Part shown: positions 30,932 to 43,229 of the stretch, piece after piece
How positions within the stretch are numbered: position 1 is the first letter of the stretch
Layout of the letters: each line of letters begins with the position of its first letter
From: Beroe forskalii
Lineage: Eukaryota; Ctenophora; Nuda; Beroida; Beroidae
Length of the DNA: 64,000 nucleotides
Assembly (NCBI GenBank): GCA_011033025.1
Contig: WFMF01000079.1
Span: 186,001-250,000, forward strand
Direction: 5' to 3'
Program-made: the position numbers and the translations under genes
The notes under the pieces: generated by a model
What the model saw: the letters and a program-made list of their open reading frames with translations, nothing else
Database searches by the model: none
What the model was told of the DNA's origin: nothing

Positions 30932-31512
30932 TAATCTGCTTAACCTATATTCAACTCAATTAAATTGTACACTTTTGTAAACCATAAATTGCTCCACAAT
31001 TTTAAAATTATAGTTACCAGTGTTATCAGCATTGGTTGTTGACCAACCTCTGCCTCACTTGTATGAAAACAAACCATCTGAAATATCCTCCCCTATTAAA
31101 TTAATGAAAACTTTCTAAAAACCAGAGGAGATTGGCAATGTTCCACACAGTTAGAATTGACATGTTTCATACTAAATATCATCAGAATTCTAAAATGGAA
31201 TATATTCTGGTTAGTAACAATACAAAACCTGATATCTCCCAGAAACTTTATTGAATAACAGGTTTCAAAATAAAATAAAAAATTTCTATGGATAAACAAA
31301 AAGTCCTGAGAGCTAATCATGGGTACCATGCTAGTACATATCCAAAATATATAAACTAAAAAACAGGGCAACATTCAAAAAATGCAGAATGTACTGGATG
31401 TCCCTGAATAAGGGGGATGCTGAAGGGATTGGAGGCATTTGTCCCTCCTGGTTCCAATGTCTTCAACGAGAATAATTTTGCCCCATAAGTGGATACTGGA
31501 TACTTTTCTTTT
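30932..31512. other. Gene-free stretch
   Basis: AT-rich; minus-strand open frames at 31096-31557 show no domain or splice support. Confidence 0.4.
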
Positions 31513-32045
31513 TTTATTTTGATGGTTTACTTCTATTCCAACAGCTGTAACAGGCAACAGCCAATGACAAAATCGAAGGATTCAAGTGTAAACAAGCCAG
31601 TAACGGTTAAGGAAGTGTAATCCATACTTTAGTCGCCCAAAACTTCGCTGCAATGGGCAGCTCATCATTTAACCCTCTGGCCTCCCGCACAGTTTCCTGT
31701 ACGCTGGGCTGAGTGAACCGTGTGGCTGCTTAGGTGAGAATTCTCAGCCTTAGCACGATAGGCACAGCCGGGAATCGAACCACCAATCTCTTGATTGAAA
31801 GTACGACAAGCCAGTAACGGTTAAGGAAGTGTAATCCATACTTTAGTCGCCCGAAACTTCGCTGCAATGGGCAGCTCATCATTTAACCCTCTGGCCTCCC
31901 GCACAGTTTCCTGTACGCTGGGCTGAGTGAACCGTGTGGCTGCTTAGGTGAGAATTCTCAGCCTTAGCACGATAGGCACGGCCGGGAATCGAACCACCAA
32001 TCTCTTGATTGAAAGTACGACACCTTAACCACTGGGCTTCCTGAT
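31513..32045 (-). mobile_element. tRNA-derived SINE with partial tandem duplication
   Basis: Two minus-strand copies of the SINE seen at 13349. The right copy (31807-32045) has a complete tRNA-like head: GGTTCGATTCC B box and GCCCAGTGGTTAAGG A-box region. The left copy (31513-31805) has the 3' tail and A-rich end but stops within its head, where the right copy's body begins. Confidence 0.85.
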
Positions 32046-32058
32046 GGGTACTAAATAA

Positions 32059-32673
32059 TCTTATATATAAAGTAAATTCACACGTGAATAATGTTTGTGC
32101 GGGCGCACACCATTAAATTTGAGCTTGCCAAGTAAATATCAAGAGAAACAAAGGCAAAAGGGAGAAATAGGGCGCCGTTGCTATGGAAACCAATTTTTGC
32201 GCACGTGCAGATTATAATCAGTGCTATGCGAGAGCTTTCTATTACGCTACTACAGTTAAATGTTGTGCCGTAGTTTTTGAAAATTTGACGTTTTCTTTAT
32301 ACTTCAAATTCAAGATCTCAAGATGGAGAATGGACATAACTTGAATAACGGAGGATATTTCAATATTGTGAACGAAAGAAAATTGTCCAATGTCATTATA
32401 AGAATCAGTTGTCAGAATTGAAATTATCTTGCAATCAAAACGGAACAAAATTCACATTAGCACAACTAAAAGTAACCAACGAAGTTCTATTTTCCAATCT
32501 GCTCCTTCATAAAATTTAACACTTGATTAATTTGATCTGATAGGAATATTTTGATGCAGTAAAATTAAAAACTATCCAATCAATTTGAATGGAAGAGTTT
32601 TGAATTTGCGAAAGAGGTGCTGCATAGTAGCGGCGAGTTAGCTGTGTGTTAGCAGGTCCAATGGGCATGCTAG
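32059..32673 (+). mobile_element. Complete non-autonomous Helitron, 615 bp
   Basis: Begins TCTTATATATAAAGT after A and ends with the imperfect hairpin GCAGGTCCAATGGGCATG plus CTAG before T. No Rep/helicase. It is the best intact reference for the broken Helitron spread over 18610-30930. Confidence 0.88.
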
Positions 32674-33570
32674 TTTTTCATAATTAGGATTCTGATTTTA
32701 GGGTGATTTATATTGGATAAGAATATTCTAAAAAACGAATAGTTGGGTTTTGATCTCAGGGGAATAGGGGAAACTGTAACAGTCGAACATACATGATAGG
32801 GTTCTGATTTCCGGGAATAGGGGAATAATGTAAAATTAACCCGTTAGTGTCCAGTATTGCAAAAACAAAACCTAACTTAAACTGTGTATTGTGGACTGCC
32901 TGTAAAGCCTAGTATACCCATTTTTGAAATATTCACTTCATAAATGATTGATCTAACAAATAACAGTCAGTTTAGAAAATACATGAACCTCTAAATGCAT
33001 GAATTATGCATAATATGTGGAAAAGAAGATTGGCAAATGGGGATTAAATTTTTCAGGGTTTATCGAGTTTTTTTTTATTGAAGCAGTCAAAACATCAAGC
33101 ATTCATATCATGGAAAAGTATAATAAAATAAATAAATCAAAAGTACTTATTACACGCTTAGGCACTTACTAATAAAACCTTCGGAAATATTACCTTATTG
33201 GCTTTTATTTAGCCGGCCTTTTTTTAACCGGCCTTTTTTTAAACAAAAAAAATGAATCTTTTTTGAACCATTTTAACCGGCCCCTTGGACAAAAATTTTT
33301 CTGAAGGTTGCCAGATCAAGGATTTTTTGCTCTGAAATGACCACTAAAACCCTTTTCACTTGATAAATTGCATCAAAAGACCCAAATCCCGGTCTGATAT
33401 TATGATTTAGGTCGTTATCGTGTTATATGTAATGACTTTCCAGTGAATTTTGCACTATATAAGCCAATTCATAAAGGTTTCATTTGTCCTAAAATAACTG
33501 GCCTTTAATTTGACTGGCCCCACTTTAAGGTATGCCATTCAAGTATTCCAAATCTCAATTGGCCAAAATC
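32674..33570. other. Gene-free stretch
   Basis: AT-rich, with short GGCCTTTTTTTAACC repeats at about 33210-33290. No gene found. Confidence 0.4.
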
Positions 33571-33574
33571 TTAA

Positions 33575-34274
33575 AAGGCCAGGGGGGGTCTGAGGTCGAT
33601 TTTCGTTTTTTTGTTTTGTTTTTGATAGAGTTGAACGCCAGCTACCAGTAGGTTTTTACCACATCAAAAAATATTGTTCCTAGCCGAAGTTACGAATTTT
33701 TCAAATCGCGATTTTGCCTGTAATTACAGTGGGTGCGCGAACTTTCGACACAATTTGCCAAAAATTAATTTTCAAATCTATCTCCCACAGTTTTTGAGGA
33801 AAACCCTTGAAACTTGGTAATTATGTTCTGGGGCATAAAACAAAACTTTCATGCGAGCCGATTTTTGATTTAGGCCTCAGAAGTGAAAATATCGATTTTT
33901 GAAATTTGAAAATCCGAAATCGTCATTTTTGACCATTTTTGGGACAGGAGCCAACTTTGAATTTAATTCATAATTTCACTTCTGAGGCCTAAATCAAAAA
34001 TGAAAGTTTTGTTTTATGCCCTAGAACATAGCTACTAAGTTTCAAGGGTTTTCCTCAAAAATGTAGGAGGAGATAGATTTTAAAGTTGATTTTCGGCAAA
34101 TCGCGTCGAAAGTTTGCGCGCGCAGTGTAATTACAGGTGAAATCGCTATTTGAAAAATTCATAACTTTAGCAAGGAACAATATTTTTTGATGCGGTAAAA
34201 ACCTACTGGTAGCTGGCGTTCAGCTCTATAAGAAAAACAAAAAACGGGAAATCGACCTCAGACCCCCCGGCCCC
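33575..34274. mobile_element. TTAA-flanked foldback element, 700 bp
   Basis: Inverted repeats of about 310 bp (33575-33905 and 33960-34274), starting GGCCAGGGGGGGTCTGAGG and GGGGCCGGGGGGTCTGAGG. TTAA lies directly outside both ends (33571-33574, 34275-34278), as for Kolobok or piggyBac-type elements. No transposase. Confidence 0.85.
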
Positions 34275-34571
34275 TTAAGCTAGAATCTCTAACATCTAAA
34301 CATGTTTGCTGCATACAAGTTATACAGGTTCTCTTTATCATAATTTTCTTTTAGGCAGTGCACTTTCTGCAGGATCTGTGGGTATTAGAATAGACAATTG
34401 CACCCGGGATAGGTATCAGAACGACAATCTCAAATGAAATTTCAAGGCCTGGTTTTGTTTTGATTGACTTTGTCAGGTACTGCAGCTTAATTGCCTGTGA
34501 AGGGTTGATAATAAACACCTATTTGACTCCGTGATTTTAATGCTTATATATCAAAATATCATCGATAATTT

Positions 34572-35615
34572 GGGGGGGGGGGGCAACCCCCATATACCCC
34601 CGGTGGATATCGAAAAATGGCAAATGGGGGTTTAATTTTTGGGGGTTTATGGGGGCTTAATTTAGTTAAATTTTGCTGTTTTATGATTGATTTTTGCACG
34701 ATTTTTGGCTTTTTTACGGAATGGTACCATTTTTGTTGAGGATTTTCGAACCTTAATCTGAAATGGTACCATTTTTCGTTGAAGATTTTTCGACCCTTTT
34801 CTGAAATGGTACCATATTTTGTTGGCGTTTTTTAACCCTTTTCTGAAATTGTACCATTTTTTGTTGGCGATTTTTAACCCTTTTCTGAAATGGTACCAGT
34901 TTTGGCCCTCTTCCGAAATGGTACCATTTTTCGTTGATGATTTTTGACCCTTTTCTGAAATGGTAGCATTTTTTGTTGAAGATTTCTCGCCCTTTTCTGA
35001 AATGGTACCATTTTTTGTTGAAGATTTTTGGCCCTTCTTTGAAATGGTACCATTTTTCGTTGATGATTTTCGACCCTTTTCTGAAAAAGTATTATTTTTG
35101 TTGACGATTTTCAACCTTTTTCTTAAATGGTACCATTTTTTGTTGAAGATTTTTGGCACTTTTCTGAAATGGTACCATTTTTGTTGTGTTTTTTGGAAAC
35201 TTTTCTGAAATGGTACCATTTTAGGCTTTTCCCGAAATGGTACCATTTTTCGTTGATGATTTTTGACCCTTTTCTGAAATGGTACCGTTTTTTGTTGGAG
35301 ATTTTTCGTCCTTTTCTAAATTGGTACCATTTTTGTTGACGATTTTTGACCCTTCTTTGAAATGGTACCATTTTCGATCGATGATTTTCGACCCTTTTCT
35401 GAAATGGTACCATTTTTTGTTGATGATTTTCGATCCTTTCCCAGAATGGTACCCTTTTTAGTGATTTTTGGCTTAACTTTTCTTAATTTCTACGCATCTT
35501 AGTTTAAAACCGGCTTTAAAATTGAGCAAGGATCACAAGAATTACACATTTTCACCACAATTGAGCCATTTTTGTCTGAAATTTTTGGGGGTTTATGGGG
35601 GTTGCCCCCCCCCCC
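34572..35615. mobile_element. Inverted-repeat element carrying a GGTACC minisatellite
   Basis: Ends are poly(G) followed by CAACCCCCATA and its complement. A TAATTT direct repeat flanks both sides (34566-34571, 35616-35621). The interior (about 34690-35465) holds some 18 units of ~42 bp with GAAATGGTACCATTTTT and GATTTTTGACCC. Long frames here (KWYHFRKG type) come from the repeat period. Confidence 0.8.
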
Positions 35616-35621
35616 TAATTT

Positions 35622-36355
35622 AATAAAATTCTTTCCATATTTCATTGCTTCCATTGGATTTCATTTGACCTCCTCAACTATCTTCATTTTCCAATCTGGG
35701 ATTGTGCTGAGAAAAACAATTTGTAGTTTTGTCCAGTAGTCAATAGTTCATTTGCATTTTTGCAGGGAGTGCTCAGAGGTATTACCCAAGACCATGAAAA
35801 TATTTGTTATTGAGCATCTACCCAGTTTTGAATTGTTTCCAAGTGATCAATGGGGACTACTTGCAACTTTTTTGCTTCAGTGGCTTCTGAGTGAAATCAA
35901 GACCTCAGTGAAATGGGACAAAATTATAGTTTATCTATACCAGCCGTCTTTTATTTCGCTTTTTATCATTGTTTTGACAATGGATGTTTTGCTTTGAGTT
36001 TTTCGTTCGATTTTTTTTGTAAAACCTTCATATCGATACTTTTAATGCATTAATTTAATGAAATTATTATAACTGATAGTTACAGTTATGAAAGCATCAA
36101 TTATTGAATTATTTTTCCTCCTCAATCACCTTTTTGCTTCATTGTGAAAAGGAGTCGAAAATGAATCGCCACTGCTGATGAAACTCCAACATTGTCAACT
36201 GTTGTTACAGTAACGATCATTTCATAGGTACTAAAGTCTAAACGTCTAAATTTAATCTGAACATTCTGGTAACGTTTATTAATGATTGAAAATGTCATAT
36301 TCAGCGGTGATTTTCTTCATTTGAATGTTGCACCTTTTGAGAGTTATGTTATGAC
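35622..36355. other. Gene-free stretch before NADK2
   Basis: No supported exon. The NADK2 promoter and any 5' exon should lie here or further left. An ATG followed by GTAAGT at the NADK2 start leaves room for an alternative splice donor. Confidence 0.4.
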
Positions 36356-37414
36356 ATGGTAAGTCATGGAATCAAGCTCACGCAAAAACTGCAATTTCAA
36401 CCCTCGAAAGTACTTGTAGTACAAAAGAGAACCCGACTTGTCCGTGAGACTCTACGGCATCCATGCTACTTGGATAACCTTCAAAGTGCTGGTCGATTCG
36501 AAGACAGGACTGCCATCAAAACCAGACACGACGTTCATGAATCAAATCTAAACATGATTCTCACGGAACTCAAGAAATACTTCGACGAGGTGAAGCTGGT
36601 TGACACTATAAACAAGAACCACTTGGATTGGGCAGACCTGTTCATCTCAGCAGGAGGTGATGGCACGTATCTCAACGTGGCGAGTAAACTGGAAGGTGGT
36701 GAGATGTTGATTGGTCTCAACACAGACCCAGACAGGTCGGTGGGCCACCTCTGTGCCCGGAGCAGGTACTCAAAAAACTTGAAGTATATAATCAAGCAGG
36801 TGGCCTGTGGGGAGTGCGCCTTCATCAAGCGCTCCCGTCTCAGGATCAAACTAACTTACCCCTGCATTGGGGAGTTTACTGAGGTGGAGATACCCAAGTA
36901 CGCTCTGAATGATGTGTACATCGGGGAGACCAGTCCGACTAGACTCAGCTATCTCGAACTTAAGATTGATAATTATCCGATAGAAAAGCAGAAATCATCC
37001 GGGTTTCTGATTTGTACTGGATCTGGCTCTACCGCTTGGGGGTACCATGTAAATTGCTTGGATTTCTACCGTACTGATAAATTTCTATCAGTTCTCCAAG
37101 AACGAGGACTGATCGAGAGTAAGCCGAGTGACAGAGAAATAGCACTGATCAGGCAGAAGTTTAACGAATCCTTTGTTTTTAACGCAAATGATAGACGAAT
37201 GAAGTACATTACTCGAGAGGCATTGCAGAACAATGTCTTCAAAGCTGCTAATACGCAAGGGTTTGCTAAATCAATCACCATTCGGTCACTTTGTTGGAAT
37301 GGAAAGATTGTTATGGATGGAATTCAGAGAAAATTTAACTTTGACGATGGAGTTATCGCTAACTTCACCACTAGAGATGAAGATAGTATCAATTCAATCC
37401 AATTTGTCGATTGA
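36356..37414 (+). CDS. NADK2: Mitochondrial NAD kinase 2, single exon
   Basis: 352 residues. It would phosphorylate NAD to NADP, in vertebrates inside mitochondria. Visible: PSKVLVVQKRTR at the N-terminus, the kinase GGDG motif at residues 100-103 (ISAGGDGTYL), GLNTDPDRSVGHLC (120-133), ALNDVYIGE (183-191), EKQKSSGFLICTGSGSTAW (210-228) and a C-terminal DDGVIANF matching NDGAIAS. All align in order with animal NADK2, so the core is complete. Human NADK2 is about 440 residues; the missing N-terminus would hold the targeting peptide, which may start in an upstream exon. The frame is intact and an AATAAA lies at 37601. Human NADK2 is split into many exons; here no intron is seen, so a retrocopy origin or lineage-wide intron loss are both possible. 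Confidence 0.92.
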   Translation: MVSHGIKLTQKLQFQPSKVLVVQKRTRLVRETLRHPCYLDNLQSAGRFEDRTAIKTRHDVHESNLNMILTELKKYFDEVKLVDTINKNHLDWADLFISAGGDGTYLNVASKLEGGEMLIGLNTDPDRSVGHLCARSRYSKNLKYIIKQVACGECAFIKRSRLRIKLTYPCIGEFTEVEIPKYALNDVYIGETSPTRLSYLELKIDNYPIEKQKSSGFLICTGSGSTAWGYHVNCLDFYRTDKFLSVLQERGLIESKPSDREIALIRQKFNESFVFNANDRRMKYITREALQNNVFKAANTQGFAKSITIRSLCWNGKIVMDGIQRKFNFDDGVIANFTTRDEDSINSIQFVD

Positions 37415-37600
37415 AATGACTGGGTGAATGTTCGACTTGCATTGTGATGATGAGTGAGTATTCCTGTTCTCTTAAGTTTTTAAGATGTAATTGAGTTATA
37501 AATGTTAGCTTACCAAAGTTGCGTTAACTATTTGTAAATCCCTGTCCCTTTGATTTTTATGTTTATGTGTTACCAAAACCAACAAACCATATAATATTAT

Positions 37601-37606
37601 AATAAA
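37601..37606 (+). promoter_or_regulatory. Poly(A) signal of NADK2
   Basis: AATAAA about 190 bp after the stop codon. Confidence 0.5.
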
Positions 37607-37619
37607 TGTTTTGATCAAA

Positions 37620-39425
37620 TAAGAATTTGCCAGTGACCCTGTACATTGATTATAGATGTACACTTTTTATCAGATATAAGAATTTGTATGGTTTACGTTA
37701 TGAACTAAGTGCTGATAACAGTTTTAATGATCTAGATAGATTCTGGATTTCTGGAAATATAAAGTTCATGTGATAAATATTTGATATGTTTTTTTGATAA
37801 CTGCTTCCCTCTTTTGATTCCTTTATTGTGATAGTATTTGAACAATTGCACTGGTATATCCCTCCTCTTTATTGCCTTTTTGTGTTGAGCGAGGTTTGCA
37901 ATGAGCGAGGGTTAGAAATGGACAAGTTCTTACTATACAGTGCCTGGCTAATTTATGCGGTAACCATGACAACAGCCAATAGAATTGTAGTATTTCAAAT
38001 TTCCATGCATGTGCGCGCTCTATGACTCAAGACGTCCCTCCTTCCATCTCCTGTAGTGAGCAGTAAGTTCAAAATGACCCAATTCCTCCAAAAGGCCTAA
38101 GTTAGTCAGTTATTATCCCCGTCTCGAATCGTGATGTCGGTCCGTCCGGATTCGAGCCAACTCTTAAAAATTACGAATTGCCTAATGGCTACAGTATTTG
38201 TTTTGTTGTCATAAACTTTAAATGCACTAATTGATAACCCTAATAGCTTGATAGAAACATCCAATAATTTCAAGTTTTACAATGGACTCGGATTGAAAAT
38301 AAGAAATGCAAAGTATAGAGTCAGTAGAGGGTCACCAGGGGTTCACCAGGGTATCAGCAGAGGGTCTCAAGGAGGTCAGTAGATAAGGGGTCAGTAGGGG
38401 GTTATTAGTATACTTTCATACGGCCCTTTAATCTATCAAAAATTAGAAAGGACTGATAAGTAATCATCTCGGGGTACATTAACAACCATTATCTACGGTC
38501 AAAAATAAAGGTAAGATAGGAGAGCACATTATATAATGACGACTGAATTAATTATGGGGACTTATGGCATCAAGCCTACATGGTTCTACGAATGATTGAC
38601 TATATATCCACGCGTCAAGAAAAGACTTGTTCAATTTGCCGCATTCGAAGCGGTGTATACCAATTATTAAATACGAACGCAGTGAGTGACCATTGATTTT
38701 ACATAATAGCGACTAACGATAGTGAGTGGTATATGTCAACTGTTGAAGTCTCATCAACACGTATCAATGATCACGTACAGCCTTTATTGTTTCATGAATT
38801 TTTATGAATCGAGGGGGAAATCTAGCGTCTGCTTACGGGAACAGGACGTGATAACAAGAAATGCGCCGGCATGCGTAATTCTTGTTTGGGGGAAGTAGAT
38901 TTTTAAGAAAGTCTTGAATCTAAAAACTTAAATCACCTTATCAACTTATTTGATCATTGATGCCCTCCTTGCTTAAGTGCTTATTACTTTTGAATATCAC
39001 TAATGGAATGATTAAGTCTTGGTGCCAGCGCTCTGGCAAAGATTAAATATAATTATATTCTTTTTCAGTTTTTAGCTTTGTTTGGTAGTGTGAAACAAAA
39101 TCCTGGGTTCAAACTAATATTCCTACATTCCTCTTCTTTAATAGTTTTAACGATGGAATTGTTCAAAGACAACTTTTTGTAAAAAAAAGAACGATAAGTT
39201 TATAAACGATAAGTTCATAATTAAAGAAGTTGAGGATTTGAGTCGGAGCCCGAAAATTCCATTCGGAACGTAAGTTATGATTTTCAACAGATGTTACGTT
39301 TAAAAAACAACTAACGAAATGGAAATTGCTTCATGATAGTGATGCGTGCGTTTTTGGGATTCCATGTATCGGGGATATCGGTCACTGGGGAGTGGGGATT
39401 CTGGGCTATTCAGGTCTCAATTTAC
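37620..39425. other. Gene-free stretch
   Basis: AT-rich. Short GGGGTCAGTAGAGGG-like repeats at 38320-38400. No exon supported. Confidence 0.4.
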
Positions 39426-39429
39426 CTTA

Positions 39430-39561
39430 GGGATCATTCACATATTACGTAATAGATTTTTGGCCGATTTTAACCCCCCCTCGAAATCAAGTTTACAGTT
39501 GTTGTAACGTTATCATTCGGAACCCCCCCCCCAGTTGATAACGTAATATGTGAACGATCCC
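39430..39561. mobile_element. MITE, 132 bp, GGGATCATTCACATATTACGT ends
   Basis: Inverted ends GGGATCATTCACATATTACG and CGTAATATGTGAACGATCCC, flanked by TA. Same family as 55400-55546; a partial relative lies at about 41063-41160. Confidence 0.8.
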
Positions 39562-40292
39562 TAACAGAACTCTTATGATAGCTAAATAATGTGTTATTGA
39601 CACTTTTGTTTGGCACTATGATTGCTGAAACCGTTGACTACATTCTACCCACAAATAAAATGCAAAAACATTTGGCCACTTCTGTTGACGTGATTTTATG
39701 CAGTTAACAGCGGATAATTCTAATACAAGTCTTTTGAAATTCAAACAATGGGATAAATACTGTCAGCTTGTTGCATACAGTATTTGATATTTATTTGTCA
39801 CGTTCACACACTAATTAACCTGTTACACCTGAGGATGACATGAATGTTAGGTCTTACATGCTAGATTTCACGCTTGAAAGTCAGCATGTGAAGGAAGTAG
39901 TTTCAAGTATATTCCACACTGTGCTCCTACATCGAACCTTTGGGAAGATTTCCTACAAGAAGGAGAGCACGTATTCCATAGGTTTGTGTGAATTCCTCCA
40001 TGTTTATTTTCAGATTTCAACATGCTTTAACGTGCTTCGTTAAATAATTGTCTCGCAAATCGAAAATGCTTCACGAGTGCGGAATAAGGCTTTTAAACTT
40101 GTGTCACGGGGACCAAAATATATACACCGGCATGAGTTGCCAAAATTCTACACGCCAAATGTTGTTTTGTGTAACGCGCTAACAGATTTACGTGATCAAC
40201 ATTGCGTCCAAATCCTCATTTGCCGCGCGCGCACTGCACTGATTCGTTCGCGCGCGCACGCACATTATTAAGTGGTTACATGTCGAAGTGGT

Positions 40293-40392
40293 GACCGTAT
40301 ACCGCAACTTACATGGTCGAGGAGACAGCCGAGGCTGTGTAAGTTGGATAATGGACGAGACTTGCCGAGTTCATTATTGAAGGTATACGGTC
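40293..40392. repeat. Three-way-junction palindrome
   Basis: Outer arms GACCGTATACC (40293-40303) and its complement (40382-40392) enclose two hairpins: AACTTACA with TGTAAGTT (40306-40345) and ATAATG with CATTAT (40348-40377). Tips carry GTCGAGGAGAC and ACGAGACTTGCCGAG. Same design as 10838-10997. Confidence 0.75.
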
Positions 40393-40399
40393 TCAGCTG

Positions 40400-41730
40400 A
40401 GATCATGGAACCGGATTATACCCCGACCGGAAACAGCTGGGACCGACTATTTTACGGCCAAACAACAGTTTTTCTTCCCACTCGGGTCTGACGACCCTCG
40501 TCCAGATTCAATGCTTAAGTAGATTTTTGAGTGCTCCTTTTTTAAAATCAAATTTAATTTTAAGCTTTTTTGCGCTGTTATTCAGTGGAGACCGTATAAC
40601 CAAACTTACGCGGTCGCTAAAACAAGCTTGGGAGGGGTATGATAAATTGTACATGAAAGCGTCGATCAATCAAACACGTAAAATTCGCAGTTCTGATCTT
40701 GAACGCCCGTTTTTTTATTACGTTGCGTTCATCTGCATTCTCCAGACCTATGACCATGAAACAACCGAAGTTATTATTTTGGCCGAATCCATGTCAATAT
40801 GATCGTTGCGTTACATATGCCTCTTGATGCTATTAAAATTCCCTTCAATAGTTTATCATTTTGCTCCCCCTTTCGCCGCTTTTGTCTTACAAAAAGACAT
40901 TGATAGTGAGGGTTAGAAATTTTCTGAATGTACCCGGAAAATCTGTAAATATTTTTAGCCAAAAACTTACCAGATACTCCCCTTTTTGGAGTGTTTGAGT
41001 AAAGGGCTTGGTTATGGAATACTCTCCTTTGTACCTCTTTTTCCCTTTCTGCTACAAGGGATCGTCCACATATTACACAATCAATTTTTTGGCCATTTTC
41101 AACCCCCTCGGCCTCCCTCCCTCCCCCTCGTAATCAAAGCCCCCCCCCCCCTTTTGATGAGAGGATTGCTTAATCAAGCTAACCCCCACACCCATTTTAG
41201 TAAACTATTAAGAAAATGGACCGTGGAATTAAACATAATTAGTCCAGAGAAGCACTAACACTTCTGTTTGGACAAAATATACATTATACATCAATGAAAT
41301 TTCTAATAGTCTACCAAATCTCACGAAAATAATTTACGAAAATATACCCAAATAATTAAATGAACATTATTTAACACACATACCTACATAGTCAAAAGAG
41401 AGCAAAATTAAGAAGATAGTATAGAAATTCAAAATTAAACGTTGGAAAGACTTATAAAACTTAAACATTGATCATGTTTCAACTTTGGAAAATTTTGGTG
41501 AAAATATTGAGAGTTTTGAAAATTGTTGCCGAAAGTTTGTCGTTTAAGGCGTTTTTCTGAAAATTTAACCATCAAATACCGATAATTTGTGACGAAAATA
41601 AAATTGGATGTTTTGATTACGTAATCAACCACCGGAACCCCCTCCATCCTCCCCGTAATCAAACGTTATCATTTGAAAACACCCCCTCCCCCTAGATAAT
41701 TATGTAATAAGAGAAAGATCTCTTACGTAA
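40400..41730. other. Gene-free stretch with MITE fragment
   Basis: A GGGATCGTCCACATATTAC half-element lies near 41063, and C-rich/G-rich tracts occur at 41130 and 41690. No gene. Confidence 0.4.
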
Positions 41731-41734
41731 CTCT

Positions 41735-41872
41735 GTATCCATAGCAACGGCGCGACTTAGCCCAGCTTAGCCTTTGTTTCTCTTGATATTTTCTTGGCAA
41801 GCTCTAATTTAATTGTGTACGGAAGCACAGACATACATTATTCACGTGCTCTTACGAAATTATATATAAGAT
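41735..41872 (-). mobile_element. Helitron 5'-end fragment
   Basis: On the minus strand it starts TCTTATATATAATTTCGTAA after A, then matches the 5' part of the Helitron at 32059. No 3' end was found to the left. Confidence 0.7.
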
Positions 41873-42606
41873 AATGGTGTATTGTGATAACGTTTTATGG
41901 CATTCTGGACATATTTTACCAACTTGAAAGTAATGGAATTTTGAATGTTTTTCGGTATGTAAGTTAAGAACCAACAATCAATAAACATTTGACTTGCATA
42001 TGATGTTATTATCTCATGCTCATTATGTTTTATAGTTTTATGTGAAATATACAATTTTTTATCAATTATCATGATGTCAATTGTGAGCCATGTTGTGTTC
42101 AACTCGAGAAATTAAATTATGTAAATTTGCCTCCCATATATCATAGCACTGAAACCATGGATCAAATAACCTTTATGCACATCAGCTATGGTGGCACAGA
42201 TCCGCCAGAGAAACAAATTTTATTAAATTTTTCGGCACTTTACAATCAAATCATATCATAAAAAATTTGTACCACAAGACTAAAGTTTCACATTCAAAAA
42301 TGTCACATGTGGATTAGGTTTGGATTTATAAGAGACTGTGTTATGAATATTTATTTCAAGCACCAAATAGGTATACTGCAATGGGTACACTATGCATGCA
42401 TCCAACTAAGCCAACAATTTAAAATAGATTTTAAATTCATTTTGAATCAAATAAAAATCATTTTGAAATGAAATCAGTTTAATAGTTTTTGTGGTGGAAA
42501 GTGCGACATTTGACCCCCTGACAGTACATCCCCCGACTTTACATCCCCCGACACTTGACCCCCCGTAATTACTAAAATGTGCTAGTCAGGATTTGGATAT
42601 GTTATA

Positions 42607-43014
42607 GTGTATAGAAAAATTGTATATCACACAAAATATCTTTTTAGAAAGCACAATTTATTGACTGCACAAAATATATACTGCTTTCGTTGTATAATGG
42701 AGCTTGTGAAAATTATAAAACAGGCAGAACCTGTATCTCTGTTCCAAATTCTTAATCGGTCAAAACGTAATACAAACCGATTTATAACACCTGTTCCTTC
42801 CAAAAATTTCATATATAAAGCCCCTTGGCTATGGAACAGCTTCGCCCAAATTCTTGACTTAGGGAAATTTGGCTTAGATAGCGATGAAAACCTGATAAAA
42901 AGTCTATTGAAGACGTCTCTCCTGGACGGCCAAAACAGCAAGTTGGACTCATGGAGCAACGAAAACTTTCTGGAGTTTGCTCCCATTGAGACCAAACTGC
43001 AGATAATTGCATAG
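42607..43014 (+). pseudogene. LINE reverse-transcriptase C-terminal relic
   Basis: About 135 residues: IYCFRCIMELVKII, RFITPVPSKNFIYKAPWLWNSF. This is the pattern of the segment after the RT domain in many LINE ORF2 proteins (PTPSKNFVYKSSWIWNS-type). No RT catalytic core remains. A frame-shifted continuation can be followed to about 43130. Confidence 0.6.
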
Positions 43015-43229
43015 GAATCCAACTTTCATCCATCATGCTTCCCCAAAAACAGGGCAACCGTCTGGCTGGACTGCTCTGCCCCGATGGTTGCTTTGTGCCG
43101 GTTTCACTTGCCCGTCCCCCCTCTTGATCACTCATGATCTGCTCATGCCATGCTGCTCTTTGGTGCTGTGTGAGCAGGCGGGTAACTGATGCCGTGCACG
43201 GGGTGTGCAGTCCCGGCTGAGCACTGTCT

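Noticed and set aside
34662-35246. 194-codon minus-strand frame (KWYHFRKG repeats)
   Set aside because: Frame created by the ~42-bp minisatellite; both strands stay open for the same reason.
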